Shown piece by piece: positions 51,078 through 60,500 of a stretch of 64,000 bases of DNA (within the stretch, counting starts at the first letter, position 1; each line of letters begins with the position of its first letter). This DNA comes from Magnetococcales bacterium. Lineage in GTDB: Bacteria > Pseudomonadota > Magnetococcia > Magnetococcales > Magnetaquicoccaceae. The notes below the pieces were generated by a model that had not been told where the DNA came from, ran no database searches, and was given only the letters and a program-made list of their open reading frames with translations. The stretch covers positions 1 through 64,000 of the forward strand of contig JADFYY010000002.1 of NCBI GenBank assembly GCA_015232825.1, written 5' to 3'. The translations under genes and the position numbers were made by a program.

Positions 51078-51851
51078 CTATAGTAAACCCTGCACCTGAC
51101 TGGCAGACTGGTTGGCCTGGGCCTGGATGGCCAAACCCGGTTGTATCCGAATGGCCTCAGCGGTTGCGTTGACGATTTGGCCAATATCGGCCGATGAGAT
51201 TGAGCGTCCTTTGGATTCAATCAGGCTCTTTGATGAGGCCAAAAGGGTATCGGCTGAAGTGGCCAAGTTGCTTTGAACACTGGAAAATTGTTGTTGGGCG
51301 TTGGTGATGAGACGCATATCGCCAGAGAGTGTGGAGACGGCGTTTTTTGCCCCAGACTGCGTCGAGATGTCAATGGCGGCCACACGTGCGGAGAGGTTTG
51401 GTAATTGAACCGGAGACGCATTTTCGCCATTGGAAGTGGTCAAGACAGGGGTGCCGTTGTATTGGGTGTTGGCCTCAGTATGGATGATTTGTTGTTGAAT
51501 CGGTTCTGCTTTCTGTTGCAGTGACGCCCGCGACTGATTGTCGAGAAATTCATTGGCACTTTGCCGCGCCAATTCCACCAACTGTTTGACGTCGGTTTGC
51601 AAGGATTGCAGACCCTTCACGGCGATTTGCGAGGAGGCAATGCCGTCGTTGATGTGCAAAATGGATTGATTGAACTCTTGAATTCGGGAGGTTACATAAT
51701 CTGGAACTGCTAGCAAAATAGCGTTATTGCCGACATTTTCATTTTTTGTGTCGCCAATAGATAATCGGCTTGTATCACTTAAGGATTGAGAGAGTGACGT
51801 AACCGCACCGCCACTTTGGGCGTTCCCGATTCCGATCATGGCAATTGTCAT
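51078..51851 (-). CDS. Flagellin-like protein, atypical N-terminus
   Basis: The start MTIAMIGIGNAQSG at 51851 follows an AGGAG box. The 257-residue protein has a flagellin D1-like block (GIASSQIAVKGLQSLQ, LARQSANEFLDNQSRASLQQ, NTQYNGTPVL) and a C-terminal end (AIQAQANQSASQVQGLL) like the flagellin D0 tail. The canonical N-terminal D0 helix is replaced by a Ser/Gly-rich sequence without the usual amphipathic pattern, and the variable D2/D3 part is almost absent. It may be a minor filament protein, a secreted relative or a decayed copy. No flagellar genes are adjacent. Confidence 0.8.
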   Translation of the reverse strand: MTIAMIGIGNAQSGGAVTSLSQSLSDTSRLSIGDTKNENVGNNAILLAVPDYVTSRIQEFNQSILHINDGIASSQIAVKGLQSLQTDVKQLVELARQSANEFLDNQSRASLQQKAEPIQQQIIHTEANTQYNGTPVLTTSNGENASPVQLPNLSARVAAIDISTQSGAKNAVSTLSGDMRLITNAQQQFSSVQSNLATSADTLLASSKSLIESKGRSISSADIGQIVNATAEAIRIQPGLAIQAQANQSASQVQGLL

Positions 51852-51943
51852 GGCAAAGCACTCCTGTTTCAAAAAGACCCAAATTCATGATGCTACTATG
51901 CTAACATAGAATGGATTCTTAGATCCACAAAAAAATAAACAAT

Positions 51944-53551
51944 TTATCGAGCCGGAACCCAACGAAGAATGGTCTGTCTGAGGGTCTTGCCGCGTACCGG
52001 TTTGGTCAAATAATCATCCATGCCAGCCTCCAGGCATCGTTCCCGATCCCCTTTCAAGGCGTGAGCTGTCAAGGCCACAATGGGGGTGCGTTGCGCTGTG
52101 TTAGACTCCCCGGCCCGAAAACGTTGACAGGCGGTTAAACCATCCATGATTGGCATCTGATAATCCATGAAAACCAAGTCATAACGTTGTCGTGCTAGGC
52201 AAACCAAGGCCTCTTCACCATTGTTGGCGATGTCGGGATAGACTCCGATCTGCTTCAATAATCCCTTGATCACCTGCTGGTTAAGCTCATCGTCTTCGAC
52301 TAGCAGAATTTTTAACTCCGCAGGCAATGGGGTGATCCCTTCGTCAGATAACGTAATCTCTTGCGAATGTTTTTTCTCTTCCGTGATGAAGGCAAACGGG
52401 AGATTGACATAAAAAACCGTCCCCTCTCCCAAAATCGTGTCCACATGAATCTCCCCGCCCATGAACAGCACCAATCGTCGTGTGATGGCCAATCCCAGAC
52501 CGCTTCCGCCAAACTTGCGTGTGGTGGAGATGTCGGCTTGGGTGAATGGCTTAAACAGGCGTTCCATCTGTTCCGAAGAGATACCAATCCCGGTATCCTT
52601 GATTATGAACTGCAAATGAACGGTCTTGGCCGTCTGCTCTGTCATCAAAACTTGTAACCGCACCTCACCGTTTTTGGTGAACTTGATGGCGTTGGAGAGC
52701 AGGTTCAAAAGAATCTGCCGCAAACGGTTGGGGTCTCCCAAAAGGCTTGTCGGCAGTTCAGGGGCCAGATTAGAAAAGAAATCAATGTGCCTAGTACGGG
52801 CCATGCCCGCATAAAGGTCGCAAATTTCTGCCAGAAGAATCGTGATATCAAAGAGTGTCTGCTCCAAAGTCAGCTCACCGGCTTCGATTCTGGAGAAATC
52901 TAGAACATCATTCATGATTGACATCAAGGCCGTGCCAGAGTTCTGGATGGTTTTGGCCTGTTGCCGCACCTTGTGGAGATCATCTGCGTTCTCCATGAGT
53001 TCCGCCATGCCCATGATGGTGTTCAAAGGGGTGCGGATCTCGTGGCTCATGTTGACCAGAAAGAGATTTTTGGTTTGGTTGGCTGCCTCGGCAGAGGATT
53101 TGGCCTGCATTAGATCACGGGCCTGCTCACGTAGACGATGATCACGAAAAGAGGTGTTGGTTACATCCAAAATTTGCACAAGACAATACCTTCCCAATTG
53201 ATCTGGTTCAATGGCCTTGATCAGGATCATCTGACTCATCGCCTCTTTGCGGTCACCGACGCATAGTGCCAAAAAAGAGGGGTTGAGCTTGGGGGATAAA
53301 ATGGTTGATAACCCTCGATTCACCGCTCCAGTTATGGCGTGATGCAATCTGGAGTCGGCAAGATCTGGAAAAATCTCGATGAATCGGCGGCCAAAAACTT
53401 GGTCTTTGGAGATCCCGGAACCGTTTTCCAGCCAATGATTCCAAAAGACGACCCGCTGCTCGGTATCCAGAACCAACAATCCAAGTGCCGATTTTTCTAG
53501 GATGGTCAATAACAAGGCGGGAGGTAAAGTCGTTGGGGGGATGGCATTCAT
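51944..53551 (-). CDS. Soluble hybrid histidine kinase: PAS-HisKA-HATPase-REC
   Basis: The 535-residue protein has an N-terminal PAS-like domain (about 15-130), HisKA with His170 in [15 protein letters not shown], HATPase with [10 protein letters not shown] and a receiver with [13 protein letters not shown]. No membrane segment is seen. It is the third gene of a STAS - CheC-like - kinase set on the minus strand, 10 bp after the CheC-like gene. Its input is unknown. Confidence 0.92.
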   Translation of the reverse strand: MNAIPPTTLPPALLLTILEKSALGLLVLDTEQRVVFWNHWLENGSGISKDQVFGRRFIEIFPDLADSRLHHAITGAVNRGLSTILSPKLNPSFLALCVGDRKEAMSQMILIKAIEPDQLGRYCLVQILDVTNTSFRDHRLREQARDLMQAKSSAEAANQTKNLFLVNMSHEIRTPLNTIMGMAELMENADDLHKVRQQAKTIQNSGTALMSIMNDVLDFSRIEAGELTLEQTLFDITILLAEICDLYAGMARTRHIDFFSNLAPELPTSLLGDPNRLRQILLNLLSNAIKFTKNGEVRLQVLMTEQTAKTVHLQFIIKDTGIGISSEQMERLFKPFTQADISTTRKFGGSGLGLAITRRLVLFMGGEIHVDTILGEGTVFYVNLPFAFITEEKKHSQEITLSDEGITPLPAELKILLVEDDELNQQVIKGLLKQIGVYPDIANNGEEALVCLARQRYDLVFMDYQMPIMDGLTACQRFRAGESNTAQRTPIVALTAHALKGDRERCLEAGMDDYLTKPVRGKTLRQTILRWVPAR

Positions 53552-53561
53552 GATTACGCAG

Positions 53562-54179
53562 TCAGGTGTTAAGAGAACTTAAAATGCTATCCAGTTCTTT
53601 TTTTAAGTATGGGATTGTCCAAGTGTCAAATAGTAGAATTACATACCCCTTGATTCGGTTGCCATTGGTGACAAAATCCACAAATAAAAGCATGATTGGG
53701 TTTTCAGACGCGACCGGTTCTTGTGTCAGCAAGGAGGTGCAAGAGTCTTGCAGATATTCCGGCAGTTCACACAGGATTTCAACTCCCATGATGTTGGCAA
53801 AACTGCCTAGGCAGGCGTTGAGGATAATGTTGCCGACTTCTGTTATGCTTTCTTGTTCCATCTCCCTGCACTCCTCCAAACTGACCTCATTGTGCAGCAG
53901 GCTACGCACCAGTTCCAGGCTTTTTTCTCGTGGATAAATCAACAAGGTGGAACCGTGAAAGGGGCCAGTAAAGGTCTGCCGAACCGCCGTCATGCGGGTT
54001 TTGGGATCCACTTCAATCCGGTTGAACACCTCAGAACGGGGCAGAAAGTAAATGCGTGGAACCGACAGTACGACCTCTTCCTCCATCATTTCGGATAGAG
54101 AGTCGGCGGCCTGTCCCATTCCCAGGTTCATTACCTCCAAAAGGGCGTCTTGTTCCAGTTCCGAAAGCATGGCAATCAT
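53562..54179 (-). CDS. CheC-like CheY-P phosphatase family protein
   Basis: The 205-residue protein has the duplicated CheC/FliY phosphatase motif. The first is in QDALLEVMNLGMGQAADSL and the second is in ESITEVGNIILNACLGSFAN, each with the Glu and Asn needed to dephosphorylate receivers. Length fits CheC. No cheD follows. The position between a STAS gene and a hybrid kinase suggests that it acts on that kinase's receiver rather than on chemotaxis CheY (inference). Confidence 0.88.
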   Translation of the reverse strand: MIAMLSELEQDALLEVMNLGMGQAADSLSEMMEEEVVLSVPRIYFLPRSEVFNRIEVDPKTRMTAVRQTFTGPFHGSTLLIYPREKSLELVRSLLHNEVSLEECREMEQESITEVGNIILNACLGSFANIMGVEILCELPEYLQDSCTSLLTQEPVASENPIMLLFVDFVTNGNRIKGYVILLFDTWTIPYLKKELDSILSSLNT

Positions 54180-54200
54180 GCTGATTTCCTTTGAGATTTA

Positions 54201-54491
54201 TTATCGCAAATGAAAAAGTTCCTTGAATTGTGAAATTTGAAACAAATGTCGAATATCCGGCTTGCAGTTGATGAAAGAGATGTTGGCCTTCTCCCCACCG
54301 ACCTGCTCTCGCATCACCAGTAACATGCCTAACCCAGAACTATCCAGGGAATCAACTTTGGAAAAGTCTAATTCAAAAACGGTTCCCGGTGGATAGGCTG
54401 CATAGGTCTTGCGAAATTCGAGGCGTTTATTATAGTCGAAAACCCCTTCGAGATGAATCGTGACGACCTTGGAATCTGTTTTTGTGGTCAT
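54201..54491 (-). CDS. STAS-domain (anti-anti-sigma-like) protein
   Basis: The 96-residue protein has the STAS fold and the phosphorylatable Ser in VDSLDSSGLGMLLVM. It starts a three-gene operon with the CheC-like protein and a kinase. Such proteins are targets of SpoIIE-type phosphatases, one of which is encoded at 22877 (pairing is inferred only). Confidence 0.9.
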   Translation of the reverse strand: MTTKTDSKVVTIHLEGVFDYNKRLEFRKTYAAYPPGTVFELDFSKVDSLDSSGLGMLLVMREQVGGEKANISFINCKPDIRHLFQISQFKELFHLR

Positions 54492-54659
54492 GGTGGGTAT
54501 CGATGCTCTCCTAATCTAGGCATTGTTAAACCGAGCGCATTGTAGCACAAAAAAAATAGTCTGCACCCTTTGTTTTTGACAGGCCGTTAATGGAGTATGG
54601 GGGAAGATTGGATACCGAACGGCTATGGGATTGGGCAAACGATCTCGCTTGTGCAGCGG

Positions 54660-56096
54660 TTACAAAAGGGAAAGCCAGTCATTCTGTTGATTGTCGGAAT
54701 AACGGTTTGTCAAACGTTCAAGGTAGATTTTACACGGATGGTCCAATTGTCCGCGCTCTTTCAACAGGTTTTCGATTTGCCTTGCCGTGAGAATTTGACC
54801 TACGGAAAAATCCGTTGAAAGTTTTTCCAGGATTGGCTTAAGCGTGTTTGGTGTGGGAGATTGCGGCACAACTCGGTTAACATGGCTACGTGGCAAGAGG
54901 AATTCCGCTGCAAAGGCATTGGCTCGCCGTTCAACGTGTAGGGGCATGCGTCCCCCCAGGATCTCCACGGATGGCAGAGTGTGTTGTGTATCAAGCAGTA
55001 AATGGGCGATTTCATGCGCCAGTGATGCGCGTCGTCCCCAATCGGTTCTGGCTCTTTTGCCGTTTTTATTGATCAAAATTCCGATTTTGTTCTCTTCCCA
55101 TCGGGCGATGGCATCCATTACCTCGGAGCATTTTGTGTTGCCGATGTATACCCCCCACTCCTTCAATAACTTTTCGGGATTGACCGGTTGATCGTCCTTT
55201 ATGTCGAGTTTCTTACGTAGCCATTGCGCCAGTTGGTAGCCCTGATCATAGGCTCTCGCAATTACTGGGACGACATCCCTTTGCAGATTAATGAGTTGCG
55301 TGCCAATCGGTGTCATTTTTAGTTCGGATACCTTGTTGATAACGTGGAGTAGTTCGTCATCAAAAAGAGCGTGGTGCGTCATGCGTGCCGCGATTTGCAT
55401 GGGGGTAGGGGATTGGATGATGGAAGGTTGACCGAAAAGAGTCGAAAGATCATCATTGGCTGCAAGGCTTCTTAGCCTTTCTGGGCGTATTCCCATGACG
55501 ATGGAGAGCATTTTTTCCTGCTCCAGAGGTTGGTCCCGTTGATTCCAGGCATCCAGAATTATTTTGCCTCTGGGAGAACGGTCGTCCACGGAATGGGCAA
55601 TTGTTTCGCCTAAGTTTTTTAACTGCGCTAATGCGAGGTCAATCGGCATGCGAACATCGTGCATTTCAGATACGATGCGCATTTCATTGCCCTCACGTAG
55701 CAGACAGATGGACGAGAGATGAAGGTCTTGTAGACCAGACGCCAAATTATGCCGTTCTGCAAAGGCAAAAATGTCTTGTTCGTCGTGCGCTAGTTTTTCA
55801 TCTGGTTCTTGATCCCAACACAAATGGGCTAAGGCGTCATCCAGAAACGTATTCGGTGAGTCGGGATTGAAACCTAATGGGTAGATTTGTTCGGATTGTA
55901 AGAAGGGCCATGCATTCGCCAAATGTTCCAGAAGGGAATCCCAATACCCATCAATTCCATCGGTTTTATCTCCCCAAACGGGATCATTCTCGATGAAAAT
56001 TTGCAAAAAACCGTGTCCCGAAAACATGGGGACGTCGTCCGTTCTTGAGGTTGGGGTGAATTGGAATGAAAAAAAGGCGTTTTGTGGAGTGTCCAT
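54660..56096 (-). CDS. ImmA/IrrE-family metallo-endopeptidase
   Basis: I take ATG 56096 (MDTPQNAFF), 1 bp after the upstream stop, giving 478 residues; an alternative start at 56186 would overlap that gene by 89 bp. The zinc motif HEIAH is at 361-365 in SLAHEIAHLLLD, and the second half has ERRANAFAAEFLLP, the usual ImmA/IrrE follow-on. The N-terminal 320 residues have no helix-turn-helix or known domain and may be a sensor or substrate-binding part. It is downstream of a 147-codon gene of unknown function. ImmA-like proteases cleave repressors or antitoxins (known), so a toxin-antitoxin, immunity or stress-response role is plausible. Confidence 0.85.
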   Translation of the reverse strand: MDTPQNAFFSFQFTPTSRTDDVPMFSGHGFLQIFIENDPVWGDKTDGIDGYWDSLLEHLANAWPFLQSEQIYPLGFNPDSPNTFLDDALAHLCWDQEPDEKLAHDEQDIFAFAERHNLASGLQDLHLSSICLLREGNEMRIVSEMHDVRMPIDLALAQLKNLGETIAHSVDDRSPRGKIILDAWNQRDQPLEQEKMLSIVMGIRPERLRSLAANDDLSTLFGQPSIIQSPTPMQIAARMTHHALFDDELLHVINKVSELKMTPIGTQLINLQRDVVPVIARAYDQGYQLAQWLRKKLDIKDDQPVNPEKLLKEWGVYIGNTKCSEVMDAIARWEENKIGILINKNGKRARTDWGRRASLAHEIAHLLLDTQHTLPSVEILGGRMPLHVERRANAFAAEFLLPRSHVNRVVPQSPTPNTLKPILEKLSTDFSVGQILTARQIENLLKERGQLDHPCKIYLERLTNRYSDNQQNDWLSLL

Positions 56097-56097
56097 G

Positions 56098-56541
56098 TTA
56101 GCCACATCTAATGTTGATTGGAATGGAACTCCATCCCTTGGGAAGGTATTTTTGCACCCATCCCTTAAAAAGATGAAACGTGCCATCTGCTTGCGATCTA
56201 CGCGCTAATGCTCTTAAAATAATAATGGGTACTCTTTTGTTTTCTGTCTCTTTTTCTGGAAAACCGTGAAAGGATACCCCTAGAAGCGTTACTTTGGCGC
56301 GATAGACGACGCCTTGATGGACATTAAAAATATTTTTTGGTGATTCCATATTGGGATCACCAATACCCGTATTAAGCAATTCTTCTGCCAACTTTATGTC
56401 GATGGATGTTGGACATTTTCCAACTTCCTCATGATTTTCTATTTCAAAGCCAGCATAATCATTTCCCCATTTGTGCTTAAACCGCCACTCACCTGGATCA
56501 TATTTCCATCGGTGGTCAGGAGTCGGATTGCTTTGGCTCAT
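56098..56541 (-). CDS. Hypothetical partner of the ImmA/IrrE protease, 147 aa
   Basis: The product has many aromatic residues early (HRWKYDPGEWRFKHKWGND) and VYRAKVTLLGVSFHGFPEKE, PIIILRALARRSQADGTF later. It has no signal peptide. The stop is 1 bp before the protease start, so the two are cotranscribed and probably act together, as an antitoxin/target or a regulatory subunit. No family is recognised. Confidence 0.7.
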   Translation of the reverse strand: MSQSNPTPDHRWKYDPGEWRFKHKWGNDYAGFEIENHEEVGKCPTSIDIKLAEELLNTGIGDPNMESPKNIFNVHQGVVYRAKVTLLGVSFHGFPEKETENKRVPIIILRALARRSQADGTFHLFKGWVQKYLPKGWSSIPINIRCG

Positions 56542-56590
56542 AGTGTCTCCACTTTGTGAGAGCTAATTTTTTTTGTTGATACTATTCTAT

Positions 56591-57040
56591 TCAAGATGTA
56601 GTACATTCTGTTTGAGACGTCAAGAGACTATTCTCTCGTTGGAGGATGGTCTGGGCGTAATCTAGCAGTTCATCTAAGTGGGTGGTGATGATGGTTACGA
56701 TGATGGGGAGTTGCAAGGTCTGGTAATCATGCACGGCAATGTTGCGGAATCCAACCATGGGTTTGAGCCGTTCAGCCATCTCCATGGGGATCCATCCTCC
56801 TCGATACAATAGGTTGAAAACGTCTCTAGCACCTTGGGGGACACCCAATCGCTCCCGAAGGATGAGATGCTGTCCCATGTCCAGAGCGGCTTCGCAGGCA
56901 CGTTGGATGTTGAGGATGGCGGCATCCTGGCGGGTAAAATCGTTGGCGAAACTCTCCGGTTCCTTGCCGTACTCCTGCCGGGCGCGGCCCACGCAACGTT
57001 CGATGGTAGCGGCCTTGTTGATCAACACGTCATCGGCCAT
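56591..57040 (-). CDS. hepT: HepT-type toxin of a MntA/HepT system
   Basis: The 149-residue all-helical HEPN protein has the RX4HXY motif at Arg99 and His104 in RNIAVHDY, the catalytic and AMPylation-target site of HepT RNases. It is downstream of the nucleotidyltransferase gene and overlaps it by 11 bp. HepT toxins are silenced by polyadenylylation of the Tyr by MntA (known). Confidence 0.93.
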   Translation of the reverse strand: MADDVLINKAATIERCVGRARQEYGKEPESFANDFTRQDAAILNIQRACEAALDMGQHLILRERLGVPQGARDVFNLLYRGGWIPMEMAERLKPMVGFRNIAVHDYQTLQLPIIVTIITTHLDELLDYAQTILQRENSLLTSQTECTTS

Positions 57041-57473
57041 AGATGGTTCCCTCCCGTTGAATGATGGCCATGAGCGGGGCGCGGACTTCGTCTAAGGCGG
57101 TCTTTTCGCTGAGAATGAAGCTCTCGTACAAGGAGGCCTGATGGTCCCTTCGCCATAGTCGTCTACCGGTGGTGATGATTTGATATTGCATCACCGTGGA
57201 GGCTGTGCGTAGGTCCAGCAGGTCCACCGGGCAACCAACGACATCGGCCAGTTGGCCCGCTAGGGTCCATAGAGTGACGGGATTGACTTTGCCCTCTACC
57301 ATAACCGCAAGGTCCAAATCGCTTTCTGGTCTGGCAGCACCACTGACACGGCTGCCGAAGGCATAAATGACCAGCAGACTGGGCAGCCACTCCCGTAGAC
57401 ATAAGATGAGCGGCTCCCAGGTTAGACCACTTTGCATTGCGTCCTGATTCTGAACCGTCCCCCCAGGAGTCAT
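57030..57473 (-). CDS. mntA: MntA-type nucleotidyltransferase antitoxin
   Basis: The 147-residue protein has the minimal nucleotidyltransferase motif GSX10DXD with G40-S41 and D52/D54 (FGSRVSGAARPESDLDLAV), matching MntA antitoxins. The start ATG directly follows the TAA of a 38-codon upstream ORF. It overlaps hepT by 11 bp. Confidence 0.93.
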   Translation of the reverse strand: MTPGGTVQNQDAMQSGLTWEPLILCLREWLPSLLVIYAFGSRVSGAARPESDLDLAVMVEGKVNPVTLWTLAGQLADVVGCPVDLLDLRTASTVMQYQIITTGRRLWRRDHQASLYESFILSEKTALDEVRAPLMAIIQREGTIYGR

Positions 57474-57590
57474 TTACTTTCTCCCCGCCACCCGGTCGAT
57501 GGCGTCTTGATCCTGGTACAAAAGGTCAAGCAGGTCGAACAACTCTCGTCGCATGGTGTTGAACTCGTCCATCATCGCCACAGTCTTCAT
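57474..57590 (-). CDS. Tiny ORF (38 aa) chained between the EAL gene and mntA
   Basis: The 38-residue peptide MKTVAMMDEFNTMRRELFDL is helical and ends VAGRK. Its ATG overlaps the stop of the GGDEF-EAL gene (ATGA) and its TAA is immediately followed by the mntA ATG. The tight chaining suggests a translated leader or a small accessory peptide rather than chance. A chance overlap cannot be excluded, because the ORF is short. Confidence 0.5.
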   Translation of the reverse strand: MKTVAMMDEFNTMRRELFDLLDLLYQDQDAIDRVAGRK

Positions 57591-60500
57591 GATTTATCGC
57601 CTAATATTGGATGGTTTTCAAATAGTTCTGTAATCTTGTGAGCTGGCAAGGGTTTGCTGAATAAGTAGCCTTGCATCTCATGGCACCCCTGTTCTTTGAG
57701 AATGGCCAGTTGTTCAGGGGTCTCCACCCCTTCGGCAACGATATTGAGGTTCAAAGCGCGTCCTAGGGAGATGATCGCCAGAACAATGGCCAGATCGTTT
57801 GGGGCCGGGCTTAAATCCCGGACAAAGGTTTGATCGATTTTAAGCGTGTCGATGGGAAATCGTTTGAGATAGTTAAGTGACGAATACCCCGTACCAAAAT
57901 CGTCCACCGCCAAGGTCAATCCCAGATCCTTCAGGCTTTTGATGCGTTCAATGGATTTTTCTACGTTCCCCATGACCATGCTTTCGGTAATTTCAAGTTC
58001 CAGGGCTTCAGCCGGGAGTTCAGACTCCTCCAGGATGGATTTTACGACATCGACCAAGTTATTTTTTTGGAATTGCAGCACAGAAAGGTTGACGGCCATT
58101 TTGATGGGATACCCTTGTCGCCTCCAGGTCATGGCTTGCAAACAAGCCTCCCGCAACACCCAGGCTCCCAAAGACAAGATGATGCCCGTTTCTTCGGCCA
58201 GAGGAATAAACTGGGCAGGAGAGATCATCGGTCCTTGCGCAGGGAACCAACGCACCAGAGCCTCCATCCCGCACATGCGCCCGGTGGTCAAACTGACCTT
58301 TGGTTGATAATGAACGACGAATTCATTGTTTTTAAGACCATTGCGCAAGCCGCTTTCCAGAAGAAGATGATTCTGCATGCCGGTATTGATCTCTTCTTCA
58401 AAAAACTTGAAAGTCCCTCGGCCACTCTCCTTAGCTTTGTACATGGCAATGTCGGCGTGCTTGGTCAGGGTTTCGATCTCTTCGCCATCGGTCGGGAAGA
58501 CGCTGATTCCAATGCTGGCCCCGATAAAGGCCTCATGACCATTCAAGATAAAGACATTTTTTAAACTTTCGATAATTTTTTTGGCAACGTGGGCTGCCTC
58601 TCGTCCCTCTTTTAACCCAGTGATGATGGCCGCGAATTCATCTCCACCCAGACGGGCCACGGTATCGTATTTGCGCAAACAGAGTTTGATCCGTTCGGAT
58701 ACTTCCACTAGCAATTGATCTCCGGCTGAATGTCCTAACGAATCATTGACATGCTTGAACCGATCTAAGTCGATGAAGAAAACGGCCACTTTGAATTCGT
58801 GTCGGGTCTTTTTGTCCATTTCGTGCTGTAGACGGTCTTTGAAGAGAATTCGATTGGGCAATTGCGTGAGTGCGTCGAAGTAGGCCATCTTCTCTAAGCG
58901 TAATTCGGTCTCTTTGATGTGGGTGATGTCGGAGAAAATCCCCACATAATTGCTCAACTGGTTATGCACATTCCAAACGGAGGTAATCGAGAGGCGTTGT
59001 GGAAAAATCTCGCCATTCTTGCGACGATTCCAGACTTCTCCGGTCCAAGAGCCGTTTTTAAGAATTCCGTCCCACATTTGCGTATAAAAATCGGCATCGT
59101 GACGCTTTGAACTCAACAGGCTTGGGTTCTGCCCTATTAGTTCGTCATGGGAATAGCCTGTGATATCGGTAAATGCCTGATTGACCTTGATGATTTTGAC
59201 GTCGGCATCGGTGATCAAAATCCCTTCTGTGGCGGTTTCAAAGACCTTGGATGCCAGCAATAACCCTTGTTCGGCCCGAATCCGTTCATCGATTTCTGCG
59301 AACAGTTTTTGATTGGTCTGCTCCAACTCCTTGGTACGCTCCAACACCCGTTGTTCCAGTTCGGAATAGGCACGGGTCAAGGCGGCTTTGACCTGTTTGC
59401 GTTCGGTGATATCTTTCATGATGAGGGTGAATTGGAGATCTTCACCCTCGGCTGCATAACTGCTTAAGGCAATTTCCACCGGAAAGTGTCCAGCATCCCG
59501 GCATAAGCCATCCGTTTCAATGGTGATGTAGGTAATGCGTTCATTTTTGATCCAATGTGAAGACCATTTTTTGCCATCCTGATCAATCGCGCTCTGGAAG
59601 TTGGGGATCAATAGGCCAATGGATTGGCCAATCAGGGTGCCGGGATAGTACCCGAACAGATTTTCTCCGGCTGGATTGATGGCTTGGACCTCTCCTTCGG
59701 CATTTAAGGAAAGGATTGCGTCTGGGGCTGTATTGAGTACAGAACGCACCCGTGCTTCACTGACCTGCAAGTCGTGTATGGCTTGAAGATTCGACTGTGT
59801 GGTCTTCTCTAGTCCCTCCACCACGATATTCATCGATGCGGCAATCCGGTCCAACTCGTCTAGAGTTTCGTTGGTTGCAATCGGAATGCGAACCGAAAAA
59901 TCTCCTGCAACAATTTTTTCATTCAACGTGAGTATGGTGTTCGTCTTGTTCTGTAGCTGCCGCACTAGGAAATTTCCAAAAATCAGCGAGATGGCCAGGA
60001 TAATCAGAATGAACAATAAATACCCCATAAAACGGATCCAGGCCGCATCCCGAAGTTCGGTGCTGCGGTTTAGCAACTCCCCGGCAAGATGATTTTCTAA
60101 CCCTTGAAAGAGATTGATTTTTGTTGTCGTGGCTTTGAACCAGTCGTTCGGATCAATGTTGAATTGACCAACCGTCGTGGATTCCATCAGGCGACGAATC
60201 GCCATGTCGGCGGGAAGGTCGTCAATTTTGATTCCATCGGATACGTTTTGATCGATTTCATGCAGATGTTTGCCTTGATTTTGCAAATCAATGATGACAT
60301 CCACACTTTTATGATAGGCCAGGATATTGTTCCAGATGGTTTCCACATCCTGGCGTTGATCGGGTGAAAGTTCCGATGGTGGCAGGGCGCGTATCTGTTT
60401 GATGATTTTTTCAATGGCAAGATAATTGGCTTGAAATTGTCTCTTGTAATGGCGTTGTTGTTGCTTGGTGTCGAAGGCCTCATTCTGGAAACCATACAAT

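Noticed and set aside
54590-54818. Short plus-strand frames downstream of the STAS gene
   Set aside because: They mostly overlap the end of the ImmA/IrrE gene and lack ribosome sites and coding character.
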